From contig JASLDM010000033.1 of NCBI GenBank assembly GCA_030151565.1, positions 1-64,000 of the forward strand: DNA of 64,000 bases, in the 5' to 3' direction. The notes beneath the pieces were generated by a model. It searched no databases, was not told the DNA's origin, and saw only the letters and a list, made by a program, of their open reading frames with translations. This DNA comes from Flavobacterium sp. (lineage in GTDB: Bacteria; Bacteroidota; Bacteroidia; Flavobacteriales; Flavobacteriaceae). Every line of letters begins with the position of its first letter. The stretch's first letter is position 1. Shown piece after piece: positions 44,202 to 52,388 of the stretch. The position numbers and the translations under genes were made by a program.

Positions 44202-44209
44202 CAAAGATA
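44202..44209 (-). promoter_or_regulatory. -7 box (TATCTTTG) of the HD-lpx cluster
   Basis: An exact minus-strand TAnnTTTG match 25 bases before the TTG start at 44176. It rules out the upstream ATG as the translation start from this promoter. Confidence 0.6.
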
Positions 44210-44220
44210 TGAATATATAA

Positions 44221-44262
44221 AAAAAACCACACTTTAAAATCATTAAAGTGTGGTTTTTTTCA
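44221..44262 (-). terminator. Terminator of hutH
   Basis: AACCACACTTTAA/TTAAAGTGTGGTT stem, with a T-run in the minus-strand direction after the stem. Confidence 0.85.
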
Positions 44263-44283
44263 TTATTATAACATTTTTATAGT

Positions 44284-45786
44284 CTAATTTTCCAAATCAA
44301 TTTGAAATGTATTCAAGAAAGCAATCGATTTCTCAATATCATAATGCAGAATACGATCTTCAGACACAAAAGGAACTTCCTCACGATACGCTTTTACAAA
44401 TGACTCGATAAACTCACTTGATTTCAATGGGCGTCTAAATTCTAAAGCTTGCGTCGCATTCATTAATTCAATTGCCAAAATACGCTCTAAATTATCAATA
44501 ATACGCAAAGTTTTTGTAGCTCCATTAGCCCCCATACTCACGTGATCTTCTTGTCCATTACTAGAAACAATACTATCCACACTAGCAGGAGTTGCTAACT
44601 GCTTATTCTGACTAACAATACTTGCAGCAGTATATTGAGGAATCATAAATCCTGAATTCAACCCTGGATCATTTACTAAAAACGGTGGTAAATTACGCAA
44701 TCCAGAAATCAACTGATACGTTCTACGCTCAGAAATATTCCCTAATTCTGCCAATGCAATTCCAAGAAAATCTAAAGCCAAGGCTAAAGGCTGTCCGTGA
44801 AAATTACCTCCCGAAACAATCAAATCTTCTTTATGAAATACATTAGGATTATCGGTAACAGAGTTTATTTCGGTTTTAAAAACACGAGCAACATATTCTA
44901 TCGCATCCTTAGAAGCTCCATGAACTTGAGGAATACAACGGAAAGAATATGGATCCTGAACATGCTCTTTCGCACGAACGATCAATTCACTACCTTCTAA
45001 AACTTCATTAAAAAACTGCGCCGTTTTAATCTGCCCTTTATGAGGTCTAACTAAATGAATCAATTCATTAAAAGGCTCAATTCTCCCGTCAAAAGCCTCT
45101 AAAGATACCGCTCCAATTAAATCTGCTAAGTATGAAAACTTTTGCGATTTCATTAAAATATAAGATCCATAAGCACTCATAAATTGAGTACCATTCAACA
45201 AGGCTAATCCTTCTTTAGACTTTAAAGAAATTGGACTCCACCCCATCTTCGCTAAAACTTTTGATGCCGGCTGTCTAAATCCTTCATAAACCACTTCTCC
45301 CTCACCAATAAGAGGCAAAGTTAAATGCGCCAAAGGAGACAAATCACCAGAAGCTCCTAAAGAACCTTGATTATAAACAACAGGAAGCACATCGTGATTA
45401 AAAAAGTCCATCAAACGTTCAACTGTTTCCAATTGCACCCCTGAATTTCCGTAGCTTAACGACTGTACCTTAAGCAACAACATAATTTTCACAATCTCTT
45501 CTGGCACAAGCTCCCCAGTTCCACAAGCGTGAGACTTCATTAGGTTTTCTTGTAGCTTTGATAAATTTTCATTTGAAATTTTCACGTTACACAAAGACCC
45601 AAATCCCGTGTTAATTCCGTAAATAGGCGTTTCTTGTTCAGCCATTTTTCGGTCCAAATAAGCACGGCAATTCTCAATATTTGCACGCGCTTCTTCAGAA
45701 AGTTGAATCTTTTGGTTTTCTTGAATAATTTGCTGTAGTTTTTCAATCGAAAAAACATCAGAACTTATGTAATGAACCTCTTCCAT
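44284..45786 (-). CDS. hutH: Histidine ammonia-lyase
   Basis: Converts histidine to urocanate. A 500-residue protein with the internal Ala-Ser-Gly (145-147, in GASGDLSPLAH) that cyclises to the MIO electrophile; the conserved Tyr is in the YGINTGFG segment. Length is normal for HAL. The other hut genes (hutU, hutI, hutG) are not nearby, so histidine catabolism must be completed elsewhere or the product used otherwise. A tyrosine ammonia-lyase role is unlikely from the motif but not excluded. Confidence 0.92.
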   Translation of the reverse strand: MEEVHYISSDVFSIEKLQQIIQENQKIQLSEEARANIENCRAYLDRKMAEQETPIYGINTGFGSLCNVKISNENLSKLQENLMKSHACGTGELVPEEIVKIMLLLKVQSLSYGNSGVQLETVERLMDFFNHDVLPVVYNQGSLGASGDLSPLAHLTLPLIGEGEVVYEGFRQPASKVLAKMGWSPISLKSKEGLALLNGTQFMSAYGSYILMKSQKFSYLADLIGAVSLEAFDGRIEPFNELIHLVRPHKGQIKTAQFFNEVLEGSELIVRAKEHVQDPYSFRCIPQVHGASKDAIEYVARVFKTEINSVTDNPNVFHKEDLIVSGGNFHGQPLALALDFLGIALAELGNISERRTYQLISGLRNLPPFLVNDPGLNSGFMIPQYTAASIVSQNKQLATPASVDSIVSSNGQEDHVSMGANGATKTLRIIDNLERILAIELMNATQALEFRRPLKSSEFIESFVKAYREEVPFVSEDRILHYDIEKSIAFLNTFQIDLEN

Positions 45787-45817
45787 GTATTTTTATATAT
45801 TTTAGTCTTATTTTCTA

Positions 45818-46582
45818 TTAACGGGTAAAAACTAATTTTTCCTTTTTTGACTCCTCTTCACTAAAAGCATATCCATCTATATTAAATCCTTTCAAACCTT
45901 CTATAGTTTCAATTTTATTATCCATGATATAACGCACCATCATCCCTCGAGCCTTTTTAGCAAAAAAGCTTATCGTTTTTAACTTTCCATTTCGCAGCTC
46001 TTTAAATTCAGGCACAACCAAAGTACTTTTTAGTTCCTTTTTCACTACTGAAGAAAAATACTCAACACTCGCTAAGTTAACAAGCACCTCTCCTTCTTCC
46101 ATTTCTGAATTAAGATATTTTGTGATTATGGGTTTCCAAAATTCGTATAAATTATCGGCATCTCCTATTTTTATTTTTGTCCCCATTTCCAAACGGTAAG
46201 GCTCAATCTGATCCAAAGGGCGCAAAACCCCATATAACCCTGAAAGAATTCGCAACTTATCTTGCAACACACACATCGTATCCTCAGATAAAGTATATGC
46301 TTCCAATCCGGCATACACATCGCCATTAAAAGCATAAACAGCTTGTTTAAAGTCATCGGGATTATGGCGCGCCGTAAAACTGCGATCTTGATTTCGTTTC
46401 CAATTCAATTCAGCTAAATTATCAGAGATTTTCATCATTTTAGCCAAATCTCCCGGTGAGCGTTGTTTTAATTCAGCATTAATTATTTTCGCCTCCTTAA
46501 CAAACAAAGGCACTGTTACCTTAGAAACGGGTGCAGGAGTTGTATAATCTAGGCTTTTAGCAGGTGAAATTAAAATTTTCAT
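45818..46582 (-). CDS. yaaA: Peroxide stress protein YaaA
   Basis: A 254-residue member of the DUF328/YaaA family that in E. coli limits intracellular free iron during hydrogen peroxide stress. It starts with the signature KILISPAKSLDYTTP and has FNGDVYAGLEAYTL, ILSGLYGVLRPLD and the late FFAKKARGMMVRYI. It has its own -7 box (46606-46613). Cytoplasmic, single gene. Confidence 0.93.
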   Translation of the reverse strand: MKILISPAKSLDYTTPAPVSKVTVPLFVKEAKIINAELKQRSPGDLAKMMKISDNLAELNWKRNQDRSFTARHNPDDFKQAVYAFNGDVYAGLEAYTLSEDTMCVLQDKLRILSGLYGVLRPLDQIEPYRLEMGTKIKIGDADNLYEFWKPIITKYLNSEMEEGEVLVNLASVEYFSSVVKKELKSTLVVPEFKELRNGKLKTISFFAKKARGMMVRYIMDNKIETIEGLKGFNIDGYAFSEEESKKEKLVFTR

Positions 46583-46605
46583 AACACGACATTCTTAATT
46601 AGCTT

Positions 46606-46613
46606 CAAATATA
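46606..46613 (-). promoter_or_regulatory. -7 box (TATATTTG) of yaaA
   Basis: An exact minus-strand TAnnTTTG match 24 bases before the yaaA start. Confidence 0.55.
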
Positions 46614-46668
46614 AAATTTCTATTTCAATTTTCCTTCATTACGATCTCCAAACAAACTCATAAAAGCA

Positions 46669-47673
46669 CTAACGCCCTTGTAACCTATACCACAATGTAG
46701 ACAACAATTTCAAACCATCTTTACGTTCTTTATAAACTTCTTCCGCCTGTAATACACCAGCAGCATCCCGATACAAACGATAACTAAAAGCAAACTGAAC
46801 ACTTGAGGCTTCTTTTTTCAATAATCCAAATCGCAAATCATTAAAATACAATTCTCCATCTTGCTCCGTTATCACATACCAACCTTCAGCAATCGTTATC
46901 AAACGCTCAACAACAGGCTCTGTCCTCCAATCTCCCAACAAACCATGCTGTTTTGGATAGGATTGAAACGATATAGGAGAAACATCAAAGAAAGAATAAT
47001 CTCCTAAGAGATACGCCTCATCAGTTTCTACAATTGCTTGCCACAAAATCGTATTTAACGCTGTAGGCTTAACTGAAAGTTGTTCATAAACAAAAGATTG
47101 GTCCTTCAAATCAGACACAAACTGCTGATATGCGAACCATTTCAACCCCAAAGTCAATATCAGATAAGAAGTACTAAACCAAAGACCTAGGCGATTCCAA
47201 TAACGTCGTTTTATCAAATCTTGAGTTTCAAATGCCGACAGCGACAAGAAAACAATAAAAGGAACCGTATAAAGCGGATCTACTACAAAAATAGATTTAA
47301 AAGCAAACGGATAAGAATAAGGCCATAAAATACGCGTCCCCCAAGTAGTAAAAACATCTAGCAAAGCGTGGGTAAACAGTCCTAAAAAGAACATCCAAAA
47401 ACCTTCTTTAAAGGTCAATCCCCTGGAGCGTTCCCACCTAGCAACCAATCCCCCTAAAACCAAAGCCAGAAAAAAAGCAAAAAATACAGAATGAGTCATC
47501 CCTCTATGTATTTCTAAGGCATCTAACGGATCTAAAAACATTCCCGCAATCACATCCAAGTCCGGAATTGTTCCTGCAATCGCTCCGTACAACAAAGCCC
47601 TATTCTTAAGTTTATTACCCGCAACTGCATTTGCAACAGCAGCACCTAAAACAATCTGTGTTAAAGAATCCAT
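46669..47673 (-). CDS. Membrane-bound metal-dependent hydrolase (YdjM family)
   Basis: A 334-residue inner-membrane protein of the YdjM/LexA-regulated hydrolase family. The N-terminus MDSLTQIVLGAAVANAV, PDLDVIAGMF and the HRGMTHSVFFA metal-ligand motif are diagnostic, along with HALLDVFTTWGTR. Four or five helices come first, then a soluble C-terminal half from about residue 180 of unknown role. An in-frame ATG at 47697 lies within the predicted -7 box, so 47673 is chosen. Confidence 0.85.
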   Translation of the reverse strand: MDSLTQIVLGAAVANAVAGNKLKNRALLYGAIAGTIPDLDVIAGMFLDPLDALEIHRGMTHSVFFAFFLALVLGGLVARWERSRGLTFKEGFWMFFLGLFTHALLDVFTTWGTRILWPYSYPFAFKSIFVVDPLYTVPFIVFLSLSAFETQDLIKRRYWNRLGLWFSTSYLILTLGLKWFAYQQFVSDLKDQSFVYEQLSVKPTALNTILWQAIVETDEAYLLGDYSFFDVSPISFQSYPKQHGLLGDWRTEPVVERLITIAEGWYVITEQDGELYFNDLRFGLLKKEASSVQFAFSYRLYRDAAGVLQAEEVYKERKDGLKLLSTLWYRLQGR

Positions 47674-47690
47674 CTTAAAAATATAAAGTA

Positions 47691-47698
47691 CAAACATA
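47691..47698 (-). promoter_or_regulatory. -7 box (TATGTTTG) of the membrane hydrolase gene
   Basis: An exact minus-strand TAnnTTTG match 17 bases before the chosen ATG and next to the Lrp terminator. Confidence 0.55.
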
Positions 47699-47699
47699 A

Positions 47700-47728
47700 A
47701 AAAAACTGCCCGAAAGCAGTTTTTTTGT
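47700..47728 (-). terminator. Terminator of the Lrp/AsnC gene
   Basis: AAAAACTGC/GCAGTTTTT stem with a 6-base loop. The run of Ts on the minus strand follows the stem. Confidence 0.8.
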
Positions 47729-47745
47729 ATCTATTTTGAAAAATA

Positions 47746-48225
47746 TTACAATTCTTTAAAAATTGTATGCATTAATCGTTTTTTATCATTGATACTCTCT
47801 TCAAGAGAAATCATAGACTCTGTTCTGTAAACACCTTCAATATCATCTATCATATAGATAACCTCTTTTGCATGTCTTGTATTTTTAGCTCTAATTTTAC
47901 AGAAAATATTAAATTTTCCTGTAGTTACGTGAGCAACAGTAACAAATGGAATCTCGTTAATACGCTCCAACACAAATTTAGTTTGTGATGTATTATGCAA
48001 GAAAATTCCAATGTAAGCTATAAACGCATACCCTAACTTCTCGTAATCTAACGTTAGCGATGAACCTTGAATAATTCCTGCATCTTCCATTTTCTTCACA
48101 CGCACGTGCACTGTTCCTGCAGAAATTAATAGTTTTTTTGCTATATCTGTAAAAGGAACCCTTGTATTGTCAATCAACATATCCAAGATTTGGTGATCGA
48201 TCTCATCTAAGCGAAATTTACTCAT
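47746..48225 (-). CDS. Lrp/AsnC-family transcriptional regulator
   Basis: A 159-residue DNA-binding protein with an N-terminal winged helix (about 8-60: DHQILDMLIDNTRVPFTDIA, then SAGTVHVRVKKMEDAGII) and a C-terminal RAM/ACT-like effector domain (about 72-150). Such proteins bind amino acids as octamers and control amino-acid metabolism. Its target is unknown. The nearby hutH is a plausible candidate by proximity only. The -7 box is at 48262-48269. Confidence 0.93.
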   Translation of the reverse strand: MSKFRLDEIDHQILDMLIDNTRVPFTDIAKKLLISAGTVHVRVKKMEDAGIIQGSSLTLDYEKLGYAFIAYIGIFLHNTSQTKFVLERINEIPFVTVAHVTTGKFNIFCKIRAKNTRHAKEVIYMIDDIEGVYRTESMISLEESINDKKRLMHTIFKEL

Positions 48226-48261
48226 AAATCAACTTTTTTTATCTTATTCTAATTTGTAAGG

Positions 48262-48269
48262 CAAAATTA
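48262..48269 (-). promoter_or_regulatory. -7 box (TAATTTTG) of the Lrp gene
   Basis: An exact minus-strand TAnnTTTG match 36 bases before the start codon. Confidence 0.5.
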
Positions 48270-48310
48270 CTACAAAAAAACCAATGATTTTATAAAATCA
48301 AGCCTTCTTA

Positions 48311-49459
48311 CTATTTATTTAGCAAATCATTAACAGATAATTGTCCAAAATCAATACAATCAACTGCTTTTTTACCGATTAAAGTTGCTATTTCTCCACT
48401 AAACTCCTTAAATCGTAAAGATTCCCCTATCGCAAGATGTGCAAAAGTACATTCTTTTTCATCAACATCCGTGATTATTGGTATGAATAATATTTTTTTC
48501 TCCATTAATTCCTCAAAATATTGCAAAGTCACTACCTGAAAACGCTTTTCAGCTTCATTCCAAACTTTTTTTAATACAATATCTTGAAAACTTTTCGCAT
48601 TTTCCGGCAAGTCAAAATAAGCCTTTAGATCATAATGCAAATAATTCTTCACTCGCAATTCCTTCAAAACTACTAATAGCGCTCTAAAGACAAAACCTCG
48701 TGTAACCTCGCGCTCATAATCCCTAGGATAATGTCCTGCTTCAAATAAAATAGTTGGCACTCCACAAGATTGAAAATAATCCCCGATACAGTTGACATTA
48801 AAACCATCATCAAAACGTCCTATTTGCCCCGGAATAAGCTCTTGCAAATCTGCATTCATACCAACAATCAACTTCATTGCCTCTTGGCGCGTTTCATTTA
48901 CCGATCGCGCTTCATCATAAGAAGGCGCTAAAAAAGACAAAGTTGCAGGTTTTTCTTGATCACCTACCCCAAAAATTGTTCGTTGATCGTGCAAATTAAA
49001 AGCATAATCAGGTTTAAAACGCTCAAAAACGGATCGTAAAATCCTGCTTTCTGGTTGACTCAAAGCTATTGAATCTCGATTCAAATCCACCTCATTTGCA
49101 TTTACTCTTGTATAACGAGCCGCTCCATCTGGATTCAACATAGGCAATATCATAAAGGTGAAGCTTTCTTTCAAAACTTGCGCTTCAGCTTCATCAGAAT
49201 TTAAGAAAGTTAACAAATCAATTACCGCTTTTGTTGTCGTTGATTCATTCCCGTGCATCTGCGACCACATATATACACGTGTAGCTCCCATACCTACCTC
49301 AACAGAAATCACCTCTCGATTTTCAACAGACATTCCTTCTACAACCAACTTAAATGATTTGTCTAATGTTTTATAAAAAGCAGCCAAATCTTCCGCTATC
49401 ACATAACGACCAGATAGAGTCGAAAACCTATACTTAGATACTATAGTTTCAATAGTCAT
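48311..49459 (-). CDS. M14-family zinc carboxypeptidase
   Basis: A 382-residue zinc peptidase-like protein. The zinc ligands are visible as HGNE (MHGNESTTTKAV, near residue 89) and the later NLHDQRT His; LNPDGAARYTRVNANEVDLNRD is the typical M14 substrate-binding stretch, and the EAGHYPRDYE motif is near the active centre. No signal peptide is seen, which argues for the cytoplasmic peptide- or amidoligase-trimming members. It is divergent from the XRE regulator gene; its predicted -7 box sits inside one of the palindromes. Confidence 0.88.
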   Translation of the reverse strand: MTIETIVSKYRFSTLSGRYVIAEDLAAFYKTLDKSFKLVVEGMSVENREVISVEVGMGATRVYMWSQMHGNESTTTKAVIDLLTFLNSDEAEAQVLKESFTFMILPMLNPDGAARYTRVNANEVDLNRDSIALSQPESRILRSVFERFKPDYAFNLHDQRTIFGVGDQEKPATLSFLAPSYDEARSVNETRQEAMKLIVGMNADLQELIPGQIGRFDDGFNVNCIGDYFQSCGVPTILFEAGHYPRDYEREVTRGFVFRALLVVLKELRVKNYLHYDLKAYFDLPENAKSFQDIVLKKVWNEAEKRFQVVTLQYFEELMEKKILFIPIITDVDEKECTFAHLAIGESLRFKEFSGEIATLIGKKAVDCIDFGQLSVNDLLNK

Positions 49460-49479
49460 TTCTTCAATTTATTTTTCAA

Positions 49480-49491
49480 TTACAAAAGTAA
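49480..49491. promoter_or_regulatory. Palindrome 1 (TTACAAAAGTAA), overlaps the carboxypeptidase -7 box
   Basis: On the minus strand it reads TTACTTTTGTAA, which contains TACTTTTG, an exact -7 box 23 bases before the M14 carboxypeptidase start. It is one of five related sites in this divergent region. Confidence 0.6.
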
Positions 49492-49503
49492 ACAACTTAT
49501 AAA

Positions 49504-49515
49504 TTACATTTGTAA
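49504..49515. promoter_or_regulatory. Palindrome 2 (TTACATTTGTAA)
   Basis: TTACA and TGTAA arms around a 2-base centre. Identical to sites 3 and 5. Confidence 0.6.
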
Positions 49516-49537
49516 ACCACATCACCTTTCTATTTGT

Positions 49538-49549
49538 TTACATTTGTAA
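49538..49549. promoter_or_regulatory. Palindrome 3 (TTACATTTGTAA)
   Basis: Identical to site 2, with its first base 34 bases further on (about three helical turns). Confidence 0.6.
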
Positions 49550-49550
49550 T

Positions 49551-49562
49551 TTACTTTTGTAA
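49551..49562. promoter_or_regulatory. Palindrome 4 (TTACTTTTGTAA)
   Basis: One base different from site 3 and next to it with a one-base gap. Confidence 0.55.
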
Positions 49563-49717
49563 TCAACCACTAGCAAATTTTAAGTTTCTTTTTTATTTTA
49601 TATAAATCAACATATAAAACACTATTTTCCAACAAATAAAGACCATCTATTTAATGTTTAGCTTTAATATATTTCTTGAATTTAAAAAAGACTTCTATAA
49701 TTGTAATTTCTTTTTCA

Positions 49718-49729
49718 TTACATTTGTAA
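49718..49729. promoter_or_regulatory. Palindrome 5 (TTACATTTGTAA), overlaps the XRE gene -7 box
   Basis: Contains TACATTTG, an exact -7 box 36 bases before the XRE gene start. A regulator bound here would block its own promoter. Confidence 0.6.
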
Positions 49730-49762
49730 ACGAGAATCAAACTATATTTACCCCACCGTACT

Positions 49763-50221
49763 ATGGATAACTTTGTAAACAGATTGTCATTTCTATTAGA
49801 ACAATACGAGCACACTGCTTCTAGTTTTGCCGACAAAATAGGCGTACAACGCTCTAGCTTATCCCATCTTTTATCAGGCAGAAACAAGCCTAGCTTGGAC
49901 TTTATTTTAAAGATTACTGAAGCATTTCCAGAGATCAATTTGTATTGGCTTTTAAAAGGAGAAGGATCTTTCCTAGATAGATCCATAGTCAACAAACCTC
50001 TTCCTCAAGAGCCCGAAAAGAAAAGTAACGACACAAAAAAAGCAGCAACTGACACAGTTACCGCTTCTTCAATACCCTCTAAACCAAACCTAGAAACACC
50101 AGACCCAACCCTTCCTATTTCATCACCACTACCACCCAACTCTTTACATCAGTCAAACGTAGCGCAAATCGTTATATTTTACACCGACGGCACGTTCAAA
50201 AACTACCATCCAAAACCTTAA
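49763..50221 (+). CDS. XRE-family helix-turn-helix regulator
   Basis: A 152-residue regulator with an HTH_3 domain at about 4-62 (FADKIGVQRSSLSHLLSGRNKPS is the helix-turn-helix core). A flexible Pro/Ser/Thr-rich linker covers about 75-135, and a short C-terminal segment IVIFYTDGTFKNYHPKP follows. That tail recurs in flavobacterial XRE proteins and may be an oligomerisation element. The five palindromes upstream, two over promoter boxes, make autoregulation and control of the divergent carboxypeptidase likely. Its stop codon overlaps that of the convergent acyltransferase. Confidence 0.85.
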   Translation: MDNFVNRLSFLLEQYEHTASSFADKIGVQRSSLSHLLSGRNKPSLDFILKITEAFPEINLYWLLKGEGSFLDRSIVNKPLPQEPEKKSNDTKKAATDTVTASSIPSKPNLETPDPTLPISSPLPPNSLHQSNVAQIVIFYTDGTFKNYHPKP

Positions 50222-50775
50222 TTCTTAACTGTAAAACTATTTTCCACAACCTTCCCTTCCACACCACTATATAGATTCTGCAAAAAGTCAAAATCGGCCT
50301 CCATATTATCTGTAGGATAAAATGATTTATAAAAGCGCACTTCCTTTAACTTATAATCAAAAGCCACTGGCACAATAGGCACATTCGCTTCTTTTGCTAT
50401 ATAATAAAACCCTGTTTTCCAAGACTCCACCTTCTTTCTTGTTCCCTCAGGCGCTATAGCCAACCTAAACACTTCTTGTTGTTGAAACACCTTAGCAATT
50501 GCCTGAACTTTATTCTCGTTTTTACCACGATTAAGCGGTTGCCCTCCCATCCATTTAAAATAAGCCCCAAAAGGAAATACAAACAATTCTTTTTTAGCTA
50601 CAAAATTCATCTCTTGCTCAACTATTCCTCGCGTAAAAACCCCAAGATAGAAATCATGCCAACTTGTATGTGGCACCACAATCATAACACATTTCTTTAC
50701 ATCACTATCGATTCTCCCTACTATTTTCCATCCCATTAATTTTTGAAACAGGAATTGATATATCTTTTTCTTCAT
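50218..50775 (-). CDS. Lysophospholipid acyltransferase (PlsC-like)
   Basis: A 185-residue peripheral membrane acyltransferase. It has the HX4D catalytic motif HTSWHD at 36-41 and the acceptor-binding PEGTR at 109-113, as in 1-acylglycerol-3-phosphate acyltransferases. It is shorter than E. coli PlsC, so it belongs to the compact glycerol-phosphate acyltransferase branch common in Bacteroidetes. The tail overlaps the convergent XRE gene end by four bases. Acceptor not determined. Confidence 0.86.
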   Translation of the reverse strand: MKKKIYQFLFQKLMGWKIVGRIDSDVKKCVMIVVPHTSWHDFYLGVFTRGIVEQEMNFVAKKELFVFPFGAYFKWMGGQPLNRGKNENKVQAIAKVFQQQEVFRLAIAPEGTRKKVESWKTGFYYIAKEANVPIVPVAFDYKLKEVRFYKSFYPTDNMEADFDFLQNLYSGVEGKVVENSFTVKN

Positions 50776-50804
50776 CTGTAGTTTTTATAAAGCGAAAATA
50801 CAGT

Positions 50805-50812
50805 TATATTTG
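50805..50812 (+). promoter_or_regulatory. -7 box (TATATTTG) of the spermidine-synthase-like gene
   Basis: An exact TAnnTTTG match 18 bases before the ATG at 50831. The in-frame TTG at 50810 lies in the box and is not a start. Confidence 0.6.
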
Positions 50813-50830
50813 TTAAATACAACTATAAAT

Positions 50831-51505
50831 ATGATTGCTCGCTTACTTAGCTACCTATTTCCAATTCCTTACAAGAGAATCCCTTCCAAGATCAACTCTA
50901 GATTAGAGGTTACTTGGAATCACGGTAAGTTAGTTCTAGACACCCAAAACACCAACTATTCTTACGGAAACCTTGAAAAGATCTTAAAAAAAGGCTTACA
51001 ATACATTGGCTTCAAAAAAATAAAAGCAATGGACTCCGTCTTAATTCTAGGTTTAGGCGCTGGTAGTATTATTCATACTTTACGGAACGATATCCAATAC
51101 AAGAACAACATTACAAGCGTAGAACTAGACCCTGCTGTCCTCTACGCAGCTAAAAAATACTTCAACTTAGAGTCCTTTGAAAACCATCAAGTTATTTTAG
51201 GAGATGCCTTTGAATACGTTTTAAAAAACAGTTCTAAACAATACGACTTAATCATCATCGACATCTTTCAAGACATGATGATGCCGTCTTTTTTATTCGA
51301 AGACTACTTCATTAAACACCTTAAACAAATGGTTTTAGTAAATGGATTTATACTATTCAATACCATATCTTTATCTAAAGAACACCAAGAGCGAAATGAC
51401 CGTTATACTTCACTTTATCAACCCGAAATATTCAGTGTAAGAAGGTTGTCAAAACTTGAGGACAACAATGAAATCATCACCATAAAAAAACTAAAAGCAC
51501 ACTAA
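50831..51505 (+). CDS. Spermidine-synthase-like methyltransferase-fold protein
   Basis: A 224-residue protein with the spermidine synthase fold. The SAM-type motif ILGLGAGSIIHTL lies at about 70-82, SVELDPAVLYAAKKYF follows with the acidic ligand residue, and the catalytic loop region is IIIDIFQDMMMPSF. The N-terminal beta domain is shortened, and the usual DxxE polyamine-binding residues are not obvious, so it may be a polyamine synthase relative with another substrate. It overlaps the next gene by one base (TAATG) and forms an operon with an outer-membrane protein. Confidence 0.78.
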   Translation: MIARLLSYLFPIPYKRIPSKINSRLEVTWNHGKLVLDTQNTNYSYGNLEKILKKGLQYIGFKKIKAMDSVLILGLGAGSIIHTLRNDIQYKNNITSVELDPAVLYAAKKYFNLESFENHQVILGDAFEYVLKNSSKQYDLIIIDIFQDMMMPSFLFEDYFIKHLKQMVLVNGFILFNTISLSKEHQERNDRYTSLYQPEIFSVRRLSKLEDNNEIITIKKLKAH

Positions 51506-52383
51506 TGATTCTAACCAAAAACTCTTTTTTGTACGTTTTACTTCTTGTGGCTATTAGTTTATTTCCATCAGAAACACACGCACAGTATACCTCAGAAATT
51601 AACGCCAATAGACCTAGCAACTCAATGGGCGCTTTTAGCGTTGGTAAAACGGTGTTTCAACTCGAAACAGGTTTCTTTTACCAAGATCATCTCGATAACG
51701 ACAACCTCAAAAACCAATACGGCTCGGCACTACAGTTTCGGTATGGTGCCTTTTTAGAGAACATAGAACTACTTGCAGACCTTCGTTATGCCCATACTAA
51801 TTACTCCATCGACAGCAATCTGAAAGCTACAAACGAACTATCCAAGCTAGTCCTTGGAGCTAAATACCTTCTTTACGACCCTTTTAAAAACTATGAAGAA
51901 AAAATCAACGTATATAGCTGGAAAGCCAATAACCGATTCAAATGGCGTAGACTTATTCCTATCGTTTCCTTTTATGTTGGTGCAGATTTCCAAACCACTA
52001 CAAACCAAGCCTTTCCAGACGATTCTGAAATAAGCCCAAAAGCCGTGTTAATCACACAACAACATTTCAGCGATAAATGGGCTTTAATCACAAACCTTAT
52101 CGGAAATAAATTGAGTCTGGAAGAGCAACGAAACTTTGAATATATCGTAACTTTGACCCACGGATTCAACTCAAAATGGTCTGCTTTCATTGAAAACCAA
52201 GCCATTGTAAACAGTCCTTACAAAGAATTTAATATAAAAACAGGGATTGCAACTTTAGTTCACAAAAACCTTCAATTAGACCTGAGCGCAGGTTATCAAA
52301 GAGCATCGAAAAAAGAATCTTATGGAGGACAACTAGGTCTGTCTTGGCGTTTTGACAAACATTACATTCCCGTAGAATTATAA
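51505..52383 (+). CDS. Outer-membrane protein (PF13557-like)
   Basis: A 292-residue exported beta-rich protein. Signal peptide at 1-26 ending THAQ. The body resembles the 'phenol_MetA_deg' / putative transporter outer-membrane family (INANRPSNSMGAFSVGKTVFQLETG at the start, late GLSWRFDKHYIP end). It is translated directly after the spermidine-synthase-like gene and five bases before the acetyltransferase gene. Ligand unknown. Confidence 0.78.
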   Translation: MILTKNSFLYVLLLVAISLFPSETHAQYTSEINANRPSNSMGAFSVGKTVFQLETGFFYQDHLDNDNLKNQYGSALQFRYGAFLENIELLADLRYAHTNYSIDSNLKATNELSKLVLGAKYLLYDPFKNYEEKINVYSWKANNRFKWRRLIPIVSFYVGADFQTTTNQAFPDDSEISPKAVLITQQHFSDKWALITNLIGNKLSLEEQRNFEYIVTLTHGFNSKWSAFIENQAIVNSPYKEFNIKTGIATLVHKNLQLDLSAGYQRASKKESYGGQLGLSWRFDKHYIPVEL

Positions 52384-52388
52384 TTGAT

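Noticed and set aside
49480..49729. Repeated 12-mers as a possible CRISPR array
   Set aside because: The units are short palindromes with irregular gaps (one to about 150 bases) and no spacers of equal length, and no cas genes are near. They fit operator sites.
49763..50221. XRE gene region as a prophage remnant
   Set aside because: No integrase, structural or lysis genes are seen, and neighbouring genes are housekeeping in character.
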